In this document: piece by piece, positions 16,487-24,804 of the stretch
How positions within the stretch are numbered: the stretch's first letter is position 1
Layout: the number at the start of each line of letters is the position of its first letter
Source of the DNA: Bradyrhizobium betae
Lineage (GTDB): Bacteria > Pseudomonadota > Alphaproteobacteria > Rhizobiales > Xanthobacteraceae
Length of the DNA stretch: 64,000 bases
Reading direction: 5' to 3'
Assembly (NCBI RefSeq): GCF_004123905.1
Contig: NZ_MZXW01000005.1
Location: forward strand, 141,541 to 205,540
Notes under the pieces: model-generated
Told to the model about the DNA's origin: nothing
Databases searched by the model: none
Seen by the model: only the letters and a program-made list of their open reading frames with translations
Translations under genes and position numbers: made by a program

Positions 16487-18502
16487 ATGCGCTTCACGCC
16501 CCAATTCCTCGACGAGCTTCGTGCCCGGCTTTCGGTTTCCGAAGTCGTGGGCAAGCGCGTCAAGCTGAAGAAGGCGGGGCGGGAGTGGAAAGGGCTGTCG
16601 CCGTTCCAGCAGGAGAAGACGCCGTCCTTCTACGTCAACGACCAGAAGGGTTTTTACCACGACTTCTCCTCGGGCAAGCACGGCGACATCATCACCTTCG
16701 TGATGGAGACCGATGGCCTGCCGTTCGCGGAAGCCGTGGAGCGGCTGGCCAGTATGGCGGGCCTGCCGCTGCCGGCGGTGACGCCGGATGCGGCGCGCCA
16801 GGAGCAACGCCGCCGCTCGCTGCATGACGTGATGGATCTCGCCGCGAAGTATTTTGCGGAGACGCTGGCCTCGCGCTTGGGTGCGAAAGCGCGCGGCTAT
16901 CTCGCGGACCGCGCGATCTCGCCGGCGACGCAATTGCAGTTCGGCCTCGGCTATGCCTCGCCCGATCGCTTCGCGCTGAAGGAGCATCTCGGCAAGCTCG
17001 GCGTTTCTGTCGACGACATGGTCGAGACCGGGCTCTTGGTGGCCGGCAACGACATTCCTGTGCCCTACGACCGCTTCCGCGACCGCGTGATGTTTCCGAT
17101 TACGGACATCCGCGGCCGTGTCGTCGCCTTTGGCGGGCGCGCGCTGGAGAAGGACGTTCCGGCCAAATATCTGAACTCGCCGGAGACGCCGCTCTTCCAC
17201 AAGGGCGACAATCTCTACAACCACCAGACCGCGCGCAAAGCCACCTATGACGGCGGCGCGCTGATCGTGGTCGAAGGCTATGTCGACGTCATCGCCATGG
17301 TGACCGCGGGCTTTCCGGGCGCTGTCGCGCCGCTCGGCACGGCGCTCACCGAAAACCAGCTCGCGCTGCTCTGGAAGATGGCGGACGAGCCGATCCTCTG
17401 CTTCGACGGCGACAAGGCCGGGCAGAAGGCGGCTTATCGTGCGGCGGACCTTGCCTTGCCCTTCCTCGCACCGGGCAAGAGTCTTCGTTTTGCGCTGCTG
17501 CCCGAAGGGCAGGACCCCGACGACCTCGCGCGCTCCGGTGGGCGCGGCGCGATCGAGGAGGTGATCGCGGCCGCGCGTCCGCTCGCCGACATGATCTGGG
17601 CGCGCGAGCTCGAAGGCGGCAATTTTGCCACGCCCGAGCGCCGCGCCGCGCTCGAGGCACGCATCAAGGAATTGTCCAACGGCATCCGTGACGAGGTGGT
17701 GCGGCGCTATTATCGGCAGGATCTCGCCGACCGGCTCCAGCGCACCTTCGCACCGGAAGGCGGACGCGGCGGCTTTGCCGGCCGGGGCAATTTCCGCCCC
17801 GGTCAGGCCGGCCGCCAGTTCCAGCCGAGGGGCGGGGGCCAGCCGAATCGATTCGGCGGCCAGGGGTTCGGTAACCAAGGGCGCCGCGGCCCGCCCGGTC
17901 CGATCCCGCTGCCGTCCGGCCCCTACCAGGCGGCGAGCCCCCAGCTGGCGTCGAGCCCGATCATGAAGGGCCAGCGCAGCGCCATCTCCCGCCGTGAGTC
18001 CCTGATCCTGCAAATCCTGATCAACCACCCCTGGCTGCTGCACGACCACCTCGAGGAGGTTGCCGCCCTGGAGCTGGCCCATCCCGAGGCCCATAAGCTC
18101 CGGGCCGGCATCATCGCCGCCTTCGCCAACGACCATCACCATTCGCCTGACCCTGGCGAACTGGCCGAGAAGATGCGCGCCGACATCGAGAAGGGCGGAT
18201 TTTCACAGCTTCTTCAAAGGGTTGAGAGCGGCATCACCACCGCGGCGGTGTGGGGCGCCCGCGAGGGCGCCGCGAGGGACGACGTTCTCTGCACCTGGCA
18301 CCAGCTCGTTGCCTTGCATCGGCAATACCATTCACTACTTAGGGAGTTGAAGGACGCCGAGCTGGCCTTGGGGGAGGACCCCAGCGAGGCCAATTTGGCG
18401 TGGCTGCGTGACGTCAAGGCTCGGATAGGCGAAGTCGACGGCACCGAGGCCCTGATCGAGGGTTTTGGCGAGCTGTCGGGCCGGTTCCAGAAGAGCGTGT
18501 GA
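16487..18502 (+). CDS. dnaG: DNA primase DnaG
   Basis: 671 residues. It makes RNA primers at the replication fork. The TOPRIM core has VVEGYVDVIAM and FDGDKAG (catalytic acidic residues) and the RNAP basic region is intact. Two features are unusual. The N-terminal zinc-finger positions read LSPFQQEK and FYHDFSSGKHGD, so all four CHCC ligands are replaced. The linker before the DnaB-binding C-terminal domain (about residues 424-478) is rich in Gly, Arg and Phe (GGRGGFAGRGNF, RGGGQPNRFGG). rpoD follows on the same strand, as in the classical dnaG-rpoD order. Confidence 0.97.
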   Translation: MRFTPQFLDELRARLSVSEVVGKRVKLKKAGREWKGLSPFQQEKTPSFYVNDQKGFYHDFSSGKHGDIITFVMETDGLPFAEAVERLASMAGLPLPAVTPDAARQEQRRRSLHDVMDLAAKYFAETLASRLGAKARGYLADRAISPATQLQFGLGYASPDRFALKEHLGKLGVSVDDMVETGLLVAGNDIPVPYDRFRDRVMFPITDIRGRVVAFGGRALEKDVPAKYLNSPETPLFHKGDNLYNHQTARKATYDGGALIVVEGYVDVIAMVTAGFPGAVAPLGTALTENQLALLWKMADEPILCFDGDKAGQKAAYRAADLALPFLAPGKSLRFALLPEGQDPDDLARSGGRGAIEEVIAAARPLADMIWARELEGGNFATPERRAALEARIKELSNGIRDEVVRRYYRQDLADRLQRTFAPEGGRGGFAGRGNFRPGQAGRQFQPRGGGQPNRFGGQGFGNQGRRGPPGPIPLPSGPYQAASPQLASSPIMKGQRSAISRRESLILQILINHPWLLHDHLEEVAALELAHPEAHKLRAGIIAAFANDHHHSPDPGELAEKMRADIEKGGFSQLLQRVESGITTAAVWGAREGAARDDVLCTWHQLVALHRQYHSLLRELKDAELALGEDPSEANLAWLRDVKARIGEVDGTEALIEGFGELSGRFQKSV

Positions 18503-18877
18503 TGAAAGAATCATGCGGACGGCCGGGCTAGGTACCGCTAAAAGACTCGCCAAATCCATGATTTGGCGGCAAAAACAGGGTTAATCGAGGCTTAACGGTC
18601 TTGTAGCACTTTGGCCCAGAGGCGGCCGCAGGCAGAACAGACGCGTCAGGAATGAATCCGCGCATTAGCTGTTGGCACTACACCTGCATCCGCTGCGACA
18701 AAGAGGCTCACGAAGCGTTAGGCAATTCCGGCGAGAGAAAGATGGGGGTGGCGAGAGATATGCGCGCCGCCCTTTCCGTGTCGAGAGCTGACGAAGCGAG
18801 AGCGTCGAGCAACAGGTTCAAGTGATTTCGCGCGGGCGCGGCGAACCGTCCGTGTGAAGCGCGTTTAGGAGCAATGG
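18503..18877. promoter_or_regulatory. dnaG-rpoD intergenic region
   Basis: 375 bp without a convincing gene. It must hold an rpoD promoter. TGGCAC at 18673-18678 followed by CTGCA at 18684-18688 has the GG/GC spacing (10 nt between) of a sigma-54 -24/-12 element, about 190 nt before the rpoD start; a chance match is possible. TAGGAG immediately upstream of the rpoD ATG serves as ribosome-binding site. Confidence 0.4.
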
Positions 18878-21037
18878 ATGGCCACCAAGGCAAAGACGCT
18901 GCAGGCGAAGGACAAGGAAAAAGACGACAAGGCAGCGGATGCTCCGGAGAAGGATTCCCAGGACGCGCCCTCGCCGTTGCTCGATCTGTCCGACGCGGCC
19001 GTGAAGAAGATGATCAAGCAGGCCAAGAAGCGCGGCTTCGTGACCTTCGATCAGCTCAACGAAGTTTTGCCGTCCGACCAGACCTCGCCCGAGCAGATCG
19101 AGGACATCATGTCCATGCTCTCGGACATGGGCATCAACGTCACCGAAGCTGACGATAGCGAAGGCGAAGAGGAAAAGGACGAGGGCGGCGAGGACGAGAC
19201 CGACAACGAGCTCGTCGAGGTCACGCAAAAGGCCGTCACCGAGGTCAAGAAGAGCGAGCCGGGCGAACGCACCGACGATCCCGTGCGCATGTATCTGCGC
19301 GAGATGGGCACGGTCGAGCTGCTGTCCCGCGAAGGCGAAATCGCGATTGCCAAGCGCATCGAGGCCGGCCGCGAGGCAATGATCGCAGGCCTGTGCGAAA
19401 GCCCGCTGACCTTCCAGGCCATCATCATCTGGCGCGACGAGCTCAACGAAGGCAAGATCTTCCTCCGCGACATCATCGATCTCGAAGCGACCTATGCCGG
19501 GCCCGACGCCAAGGCCGGCATGAACACCGCGATGATCGCCGGCCCCAACGGCGAGAACGGCGAAGCCCCGGCCGAAGGCGGCCAGCCTGCCGCTGTCGGC
19601 GCGCCCGCGCATGTCGCGCCGCCCGCTGCTCCCCCGTCGCCGACCCCGTTCCGCGCTGGTCAGCCCGCCCCCGGCGGCAGCCAGGGTGGCGAGGAAAAGG
19701 ATCCGGGCGAAGCCGCCGCCGAAGCGGACATGGACGACGACGACGAGTTCGAGAACCAGATGTCGCTCGCGGCCATCGAGGCCGAGCTCAAGCCGAAGGT
19801 CGTCGAGATCTTCGACAAGATCGCCGACAGCTACAAGAAGCTGCGCAAGCTTCAGGAGCAGGACATCCAGAACCAGCTCGAGAGCACCTCGCACGGGCCC
19901 TCGCTGTCGCCGCACCAGGAGCGCAAGTACCGCAAGCTCAAGGACGAGATCATCGTCGAGGTGAAGTCGCTGCGCCTGAACCAGGCGCGTATCGATTCAC
20001 TGGTCGAGCAGCTCTACGACATCAACAAGCGCCTCGTCTCGCACGAGGGCCGACTGATGCGTCTTGCCGACAGCCATGGCGTCGCGCGTGAGGATTTCCT
20101 GCGCAACTACACCGGCTCGGAGCTCGATCCGCGCTGGCTCAACCGCGTCTCGAAGCTTTCGGCCAAGGGCTGGAAGAATTTCGTCCATATCGAGAAGGAC
20201 CGCATCAAGGACCTCCGCCACGAGGTGCATCAGCTTGCGGCCCTCACCGGCCTCGAGATCGTCGAGTTCCGCAAGATCGTGCACTCCGTGCAGAAGGGCG
20301 AGCGCGAAGCCCGTCAGGCCAAGAAGGAGATGGTGGAAGCCAACCTCCGTCTCGTGATCTCGATCGCGAAAAAATACACCAACCGCGGCCTGCAGTTCCT
20401 CGACCTGATCCAGGAAGGCAACATCGGCCTGATGAAGGCGGTCGACAAGTTCGAGTACCGCCGCGGCTACAAGTTCTCGACCTACGCGACGTGGTGGATC
20501 CGGCAGGCGATCACCCGCAGCATTGCGGACCAGGCCCGCACCATCCGCATCCCCGTGCACATGATCGAGACGATCAACAAGATCGTGCGCACGAGCCGCC
20601 AGATGCTCAACGAGATCGGCCGCGAGCCGACCCCGGAAGAGCTCGCCGAAAAGCTCGGCATGCCGCTCGAAAAGGTTCGCAAGGTCCTCAAGATCGCCAA
20701 GGAGCCGCTGTCGCTCGAAACGCCCGTCGGTGACGAAGAGGATTCACACCTCGGCGATTTCATCGAGGACAAGAACGCGATCCTCCCCATCGACGCCGCG
20801 ATCCAGTCGAACCTGCGCGAAACCACCACCCGCGTGCTCGCCTCGCTCACCCCGCGCGAAGAGCGCGTCCTGCGCATGCGCTTCGGCATCGGCATGAACA
20901 CCGATCATACGCTGGAAGAAGTCGGCCAGCAGTTCAGCGTGACGCGCGAACGTATCCGCCAGATCGAGGCGAAGGCGCTGCGCAAGCTGAAGCATCCGTC
21001 GAGGTCAAGGAAGCTGCGGAGCTTCTTGGATAACTGA
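18878..21037 (+). CDS. rpoD: RNA polymerase primary sigma factor RpoD
   Basis: 719 residues. Region 1.1 is at the N-terminus, and region 1.2 is at [21 protein letters not shown]. Region 2 contains [25 protein letters not shown] and the -10 recognition helix [15 protein letters not shown]. Region 3 follows, then region 4 with the -35 helix-turn-helix [20 protein letters not shown]. The non-conserved spacer after region 1.2 holds an Ala/Pro/Gly-rich run and an acidic stretch (about residues 222-290), which explains the length. A strong intrinsic terminator follows at 21072. Confidence 0.98.
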   Translation: MATKAKTLQAKDKEKDDKAADAPEKDSQDAPSPLLDLSDAAVKKMIKQAKKRGFVTFDQLNEVLPSDQTSPEQIEDIMSMLSDMGINVTEADDSEGEEEKDEGGEDETDNELVEVTQKAVTEVKKSEPGERTDDPVRMYLREMGTVELLSREGEIAIAKRIEAGREAMIAGLCESPLTFQAIIIWRDELNEGKIFLRDIIDLEATYAGPDAKAGMNTAMIAGPNGENGEAPAEGGQPAAVGAPAHVAPPAAPPSPTPFRAGQPAPGGSQGGEEKDPGEAAAEADMDDDDEFENQMSLAAIEAELKPKVVEIFDKIADSYKKLRKLQEQDIQNQLESTSHGPSLSPHQERKYRKLKDEIIVEVKSLRLNQARIDSLVEQLYDINKRLVSHEGRLMRLADSHGVAREDFLRNYTGSELDPRWLNRVSKLSAKGWKNFVHIEKDRIKDLRHEVHQLAALTGLEIVEFRKIVHSVQKGEREARQAKKEMVEANLRLVISIAKKYTNRGLQFLDLIQEGNIGLMKAVDKFEYRRGYKFSTYATWWIRQAITRSIADQARTIRIPVHMIETINKIVRTSRQMLNEIGREPTPEELAEKLGMPLEKVRKVLKIAKEPLSLETPVGDEEDSHLGDFIEDKNAILPIDAAIQSNLRETTTRVLASLTPREERVLRMRFGIGMNTDHTLEEVGQQFSVTRERIRQIEAKALRKLKHPSRSRKLRSFLDN

Positions 21038-21071
21038 TTACTTTTTCCATGCCGGCCATCTGGCATGTATG

Positions 21072-21103
21072 AACGGCGGGCGAAAGTCCGCCGTTTTATT
21101 TTG
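21072..21103 (+). terminator. Intrinsic terminator of rpoD
   Basis: AACGGCGG (21072-21079) pairs perfectly with CCGCCGTT (21088-21095) across an 8-nt loop, and TTATTTTG follows the stem. It lies 34 nt after the rpoD stop and marks the left border of the AT-richer island. Confidence 0.9.
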
Positions 21104-21144
21104 ATCTAGGTTGCTTTGCTTGCATATCGCTCCATAATCGCAGC

Positions 21145-21447
21145 ATGAGCAGGCCGCTTGGACCGAAGGAAACCCAAATCATGGAATTTCTCCATGATCG
21201 TGTTTTCGACCCGATACTTAACTCTACAAGCGCATCGGCGCCTCTCAAGCAGGGTATTCGGCTAACTATCATTCGGATGAAAGAGCGGGATGCCGTCGGA
21301 ATGGTCGACTACTTTTGGGCGGCGTTAAAGGGGACGGAGCGAAGTATTGGCTTCGCGGCTAGGATGCGCAATGAGGGCTTTGAGCGGTTTGAAGAAGCAC
21401 TCGAAGATTTTCGTATCCGGTTTGACGATCGGTTTTTGAGGCCTTAG
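21145..21447 (+). CDS. Orphan 100-aa protein of the TcmP island
   Basis: 100 residues, acidic-basic mixed, mostly helical (QIMEFLHDRVFDPIL, QGIRLTIIRMKERDAVGMVDYFWAAL), with no signal or membrane segment. Codon use is AT-richer than the neighbouring rpoD (codons such as ATT, ACT, AGT, TTT), in line with the two genes to the right, so it probably arrived with them. It is convergent with tcmP and ends 17 nt from it. No family was recognised. It may be an accessory or immunity-like component. Confidence 0.6.
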   Translation: MSRPLGPKETQIMEFLHDRVFDPILNSTSASAPLKQGIRLTIIRMKERDAVGMVDYFWAALKGTERSIGFAARMRNEGFERFEEALEDFRIRFDDRFLRP

Positions 21448-21464
21448 TTCCGCGTCGAAACTAG

Positions 21465-22613
21465 CTAATTGAACTTCAGTTTTATGATGTCTAGGTCACG
21501 CGGCTTGCGCGCGCTGCCGATCCAAGTCTGTTCAATCTTGCTAATTTTGGCGAGGTCGACACAGATATCCTTCACGTTCGTAACGCGTAACATGTGAGCC
21601 TGAAGAAGCGCTTCCCAAACTTGGACAAACGACATTGGTCCAAATTCACTCAAGAGTTCGACCAAGTTCTTAGAAGCAATGGCTTTCTGCTCTTCGACGA
21701 TCTCATCAATAGCGATTTCCTGAATATCGGCGTCCAAGCCAGAGAATAAATCTGATAAGCCAGATCGGTCTTGCCTCCTGCGCTCCTTGGCATCGGCGCG
21801 ATCGCGAGCATTTATCTTTAGTGCGTTGTATTCTGCCTCTCGAAACGCCTTTAGGCCGTCGCGCGATTTGGTTCCGTACGCAATGAAGAAGTGTGGGCGA
21901 TCAGCAGTCGGACGGTCAATCTTGGTTGAAACTACAAAATCGAAATTTCCTGCCACTGCAAGGTTCTCGCGGAACAAGCGTTCAACTGCGCGCCCTCGTG
22001 GCAAGGTTGAGTCGAGTCGGGCTTCCCATCCAGCACCGCCAAGAATAGGATCAAGCGATGCGATAGTCTTCGGATCGTTCATCGAAGCTGCGCGGTTAAT
22101 GAAGTCATACATGAAGTTGATCAACACTTCACATTTTGGACGCTTGAAAAGCGTCCCAACCTCGCTGAGCGAGTAGCCGGTCCATCCAGTCGGATCGATG
22201 AATATCAACGGAAAGAAGCGGCCGATAAACGTCTCTATTTCGGGAATCGCGCTTTCAAATTCACCGCAATAGGTCTTAATCTCGAAATCTTCTTCCGGCT
22301 TGTTAAAGGGAGCAATAGCCGCAGCCAATTTTGCGTAAGCTCGGCGATTGTTCTCAGAAAAGAAGCAGCGAACCTTTGGGCGACGGCCGATCTGCGATTG
22401 CATCTTTGTTTGCGCGTCTCTCAAGACGCTAATCGCGATCATGAAAGATGAATCAATAAAGTCTTCGGTCTTAGTTTCCCAAGGACCAGAAAATCCATCG
22501 ACATAGGCTATATCAGAGAAGCGAAGAACTTTGAACGCGAGCGCCTGTAGGTACCTTTTTAAGATGAAGTGCTTTGCCTTGGTTTGCTCGCGATCGAAAT
22601 AGGGGTCGGTCAC
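21465..22613 (-). CDS. tcmP: Three-Cys-motif partner protein TcmP
   Basis: 382 residues matching the TcmP family, proteins found next to Gp37/Gp68 three-Cys-motif proteins. Near the N-terminus, residues 39-45 (DGFSGPW) resemble a methyltransferase-like glycine loop. IFIDPTGWTGYS (Asp140-Pro141) occupies a DPPY-like position. The C-terminal half contains a likely helical regulatory segment and a small winged-helix-like region (LLSEFGPMSFVQVWEALLQAH). The activity is not established. It lies 12 nt downstream of the Gp37/Gp68 gene and is surely cotranscribed. Codon use is AT-rich compared with the host core. Confidence 0.9.
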   Translation of the reverse strand: MTDPYFDREQTKAKHFILKRYLQALAFKVLRFSDIAYVDGFSGPWETKTEDFIDSSFMIAISVLRDAQTKMQSQIGRRPKVRCFFSENNRRAYAKLAAAIAPFNKPEEDFEIKTYCGEFESAIPEIETFIGRFFPLIFIDPTGWTGYSLSEVGTLFKRPKCEVLINFMYDFINRAASMNDPKTIASLDPILGGAGWEARLDSTLPRGRAVERLFRENLAVAGNFDFVVSTKIDRPTADRPHFFIAYGTKSRDGLKAFREAEYNALKINARDRADAKERRRQDRSGLSDLFSGLDADIQEIAIDEIVEEQKAIASKNLVELLSEFGPMSFVQVWEALLQAHMLRVTNVKDICVDLAKISKIEQTWIGSARKPRDLDIIKLKFN

Positions 22614-22625
22614 AGCGACTCCTCT

Positions 22626-23381
22626 CTACTCGGCGGCCTCTAGTTGAACGCTTTGACGGCCGATATCGGGATACTGATTCCATTCTCGGCCTCGAAGTAA
22701 TCGCCCGCCGGACTTTGGGCGCACGCCACCCCACTGCTTGAAAAAAAATGCAACTCTGGCAGTTCGGCATTGATCGCGTATTTCGAGCGCCCACTCTTCA
22801 TTCATTGGACGGGCGCGAGGACCGCTTTCGCCACCTACAATTGCCCAATTGATTCCTGTTAGATCAACTTTGCCCACAGGGCCGAGCAGAGGTTCAAATG
22901 AAACGAACTTTATCGAGGCTGGCGCGGCACGAAGATGCTTCAATCGAACAGCATTCTTCGCGTCCTCTATAGATACGCCAAGCCAAATATGGGGAGGAGC
23001 CTTAGCTGGGTCGTATCTCCCGCGGAGATACCGCGCCATAAGCGAACTACGCTTGGTCAACACCTGATACGTATGCCAGTTGGCGGCTTCCATCGTATCG
23101 AACACCGCATCAATGAACGACCTTGGAATTTCCTTATGAAATAGGTCGCTCATGGAGTTGACGAAGATGCGTCGCGGCTGTCGCCAGTTCAGCGGTTGCT
23201 GCAGCCGCTCCGGACGCAACTGTAGGTCAAAACCATTTTGGAATGGATGACCAGGTACGCCACGAAACCGCTCCGAAAAGCGCTCGGCGTAGCAGAGGTC
23301 GCAGCCGCGAGTGATCTTCGTGCAACCCGTCACCGGATTCCACGTCGCATCGGTCCACTCGATTTCAGTCGAACTTGCCAT
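22626..23381 (-). CDS. Phage Gp37/Gp68 family three-Cys-motif protein (DUF5131)
   Basis: 251 residues. EWTDATWNPVTGC begins the family signature, and Cys20, Cys27 and Cys30 form CX6CX2C (CTKITRGCDLCYAERF). The rest is a radical-SAM-like barrel pattern with IFVNSMSDLFH, WLGVSIED and KFVSFEPLLGP, plus the C-terminal FFFKQWGG. The family occurs in phages, plasmids and genomic islands; it is thought to bind an Fe-S cluster and S-adenosylmethionine, but no reaction is known. It is the first gene of the two-gene unit with tcmP. Confidence 0.92.
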   Translation of the reverse strand: MASSTEIEWTDATWNPVTGCTKITRGCDLCYAERFSERFRGVPGHPFQNGFDLQLRPERLQQPLNWRQPRRIFVNSMSDLFHKEIPRSFIDAVFDTMEAANWHTYQVLTKRSSLMARYLRGRYDPAKAPPHIWLGVSIEDAKNAVRLKHLRAAPASIKFVSFEPLLGPVGKVDLTGINWAIVGGESGPRARPMNEEWALEIRDQCRTARVAFFFKQWGGVRPKSGGRLLRGREWNQYPDIGRQSVQLEAAE

Positions 23382-23536
23382 CTATGCACCATAGAACAAA
23401 AAGAGAACGTAGTCTAGCTAATAGTAATCTACCAACTCTCGACAACACCTTAGGTTAACTGAACCGTATCAAGCGCTATCGAGAAAGCAGGATTTGGGCT
23501 CATCCAACTCAACACCAAGATTGCTATCGTTAACTT
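23382..23536. promoter_or_regulatory. Promoter side and right border of the TcmP island
   Basis: About 155 bp of AT-rich DNA that should carry the promoter of the leftward Gp37/Gp68-tcmP operon. Base composition returns to the host level at about 23530. No integrase, att-like direct repeat or tRNA end was seen here or at the left border. Confidence 0.4.
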
Positions 23537-23917
23537 ATGCCGACTCCCCACTTTACGGTCTGGTACAACACCCGCTGCCCCGTCTGCGATGCCGGCATCG
23601 ACTGGCAGCGCAACAAGCTGCTGGCGCTGGTGCGCGCGGGCACGATCGAGTTCAGGGATATCAACGAGCAGCCCGATGCGCTGGCGCGCTTTGGCGCCTC
23701 GCTCGACGACATCAGGCGGCGACTGCATGCGATCGATGAGGCCGGGCGGCTCGTCGTCGGCGCGGATGTCGCGATTGCGCTGTGGCTGATAACGCCGGGG
23801 GAGGGGTGGCTTGCGGCGCTGTTCGGCAATCGCGCGGCGCTGCCGTTCACGCGGTTCTTCTATGATCGGTTTGCCGATCTGCTGTTTGCCTGGAATAAAC
23901 GGTGCGGGCGCTGGTGA
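23537..23917 (+). CDS. DCC-family thiol-disulfide oxidoreductase (DUF393)
   Basis: 126 residues starting with YNTRCPVCDAGIDWQRNK, a CxxC placed where the DCC family carries its DxxCxxC active site. This is followed by the family's helix-rich body and the end PFTRFFYDRFADLLFAWNKR. Members are thioredoxin-like, small and cytoplasmic, with poorly known substrates. The usual leading Asp of the motif is Asn here. Host-like base composition contrasts with the island to its left. Confidence 0.82.
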   Translation: MPTPHFTVWYNTRCPVCDAGIDWQRNKLLALVRAGTIEFRDINEQPDALARFGASLDDIRRRLHAIDEAGRLVVGADVAIALWLITPGEGWLAALFGNRAALPFTRFFYDRFADLLFAWNKRCGRW

Positions 23918-23935
23918 GCGCCTGTCTGTGTCGAC

Positions 23936-24172
23936 CTACTTCTTCTTCGCCCCGACCCGCTCGATCCGCTTGATCTCGGGCGCCGGGCGGCCGCCCTTTT
24001 CGGCGATCTCGCGGTCCTGCTCCATGATGAAGTTGCGCGCGGGTTCGTCGCCGTCGAGGCCGCCGAGCAGTTCGGCGGGCACGCGGCGGTTGGAGCGCTG
24101 GGTATCGTCTTCATAGAAGACGTTGAAGAAGGCGAATTCGCCTTTGGGATTGGTTCCGGGTTTTTTGGCCAT
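23936..24172 (-). CDS. Small conserved hypothetical protein
   Basis: 78 residues from ATG 24172: a Lys/Gly-rich start (MAKKPGTNPKGEF), a short hydrophobic-aromatic strand (FAFFNVFYEDD), then a polar helical region ending in KKK. The longer frame to 24322 runs through non-coding-like DNA. It is probably a cytoplasmic nucleic-acid- or ribosome-associated small protein by composition, but nothing supports a specific role. Confidence 0.65.
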   Translation of the reverse strand: MAKKPGTNPKGEFAFFNVFYEDDTQRSNRRVPAELLGGLDGDEPARNFIMEQDREIAEKGGRPAPEIKRIERVGAKKK

Positions 24173-24323
24173 GGCGGGCTTGTCGTCGATCAGGGCGCCG
24201 CAGTCAAATGACTTTGCGGGCTGCACGCGCCGATACCCTCGGAATCCACCGCGCAACAGATCGAATAAGCGCATTTTGGGGATGGGAGCGCCCGGCGCTT
24301 CGGTCCGATGCAGACCCCTCAAT

Positions 24324-24357
24324 AAACGGCGGGCCGCAAAGCCCGCCGTTTATTTTT
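24324..24357. terminator. Bidirectional intrinsic terminator
   Basis: AAACGGCGGGC (24324-24334) and GCCCGCCGTTT (24341-24351) form a perfect 11-bp stem with a 6-nt loop, followed on the + strand by TATTTTT. It is not directly behind an annotated gene on either strand, which raises the chance of an unannotated short transcript. Confidence 0.75.
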
Positions 24358-24804
24358 GGTCTTCAGCGTCGCCCGGGGCTGGCAGGGCAACAACCTAAAA
24401 TAGAAGGCTAGTACCTTCGCCCTGCAATGGCAAGGCAAATCGTGGGAGCGCGGTGTCGCAGCGAGCGCATCAGATATGCGTTGATCGCGACGTCCAGTTT
24501 CGATGTGCGCCGAAGCAATTGTTTGAACGAACAAATTACTTCGTTCATATTCGTGCCTCTCGCAACGCCGCGAGAGTCGCATGCTCTGTGGGAAGGCGCG
24601 TTGGGCTGCACGTCTTCCCGCCTGCGTGCGGATGATGTGATCCCTGTGCGCACGTGCGGGTTCCATTCGTGGCGTCAAATCTCTCCTTCGTCATTCCGAG
24701 GCGCGCGTAGCGCGAACCCGGAATCCATGGGGCCGCAGTGTTCGTGGTGGAATGGATTCCGGGCTCGCGACATCGTCGCGCCCCGGAATGACGAGAGAGG
24801 GGTG
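24358..24804. other. Intergenic stretch with a weak ORF
   Basis: About 450 bp between the terminator and the OmpA-like gene. A frame on the minus strand (24653 to 24408, 81 codons) is open and slightly AT-richer, but it has no clear ribosome-binding site or family. The right part is a palindromic repeat (listed separately). Confidence 0.5.
24689..24793. repeat. Palindromic repeat with 10-bp terminal inverted repeat
   Basis: CGTCATTCCG at 24689 is exactly inverted at the right end (CGGAATGACG). Inside, CCCGGAATCCAT and ATGGATTCCGGG also pair, so the whole element can fold as a long hairpin. Related in its CGTCAT ends to the repeats at 16222 and 63543. Confidence 0.75.

Noticed and set aside
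16412..18142. 576-codon minus-strand frame over dnaG
   Set aside because: Antisense to the DnaG motifs; shadow only.
24408..24653. 81-codon minus-strand frame
   Set aside because: Possible but lacks a ribosome-binding site and family; kept only as a weak note because of the nearby terminator.
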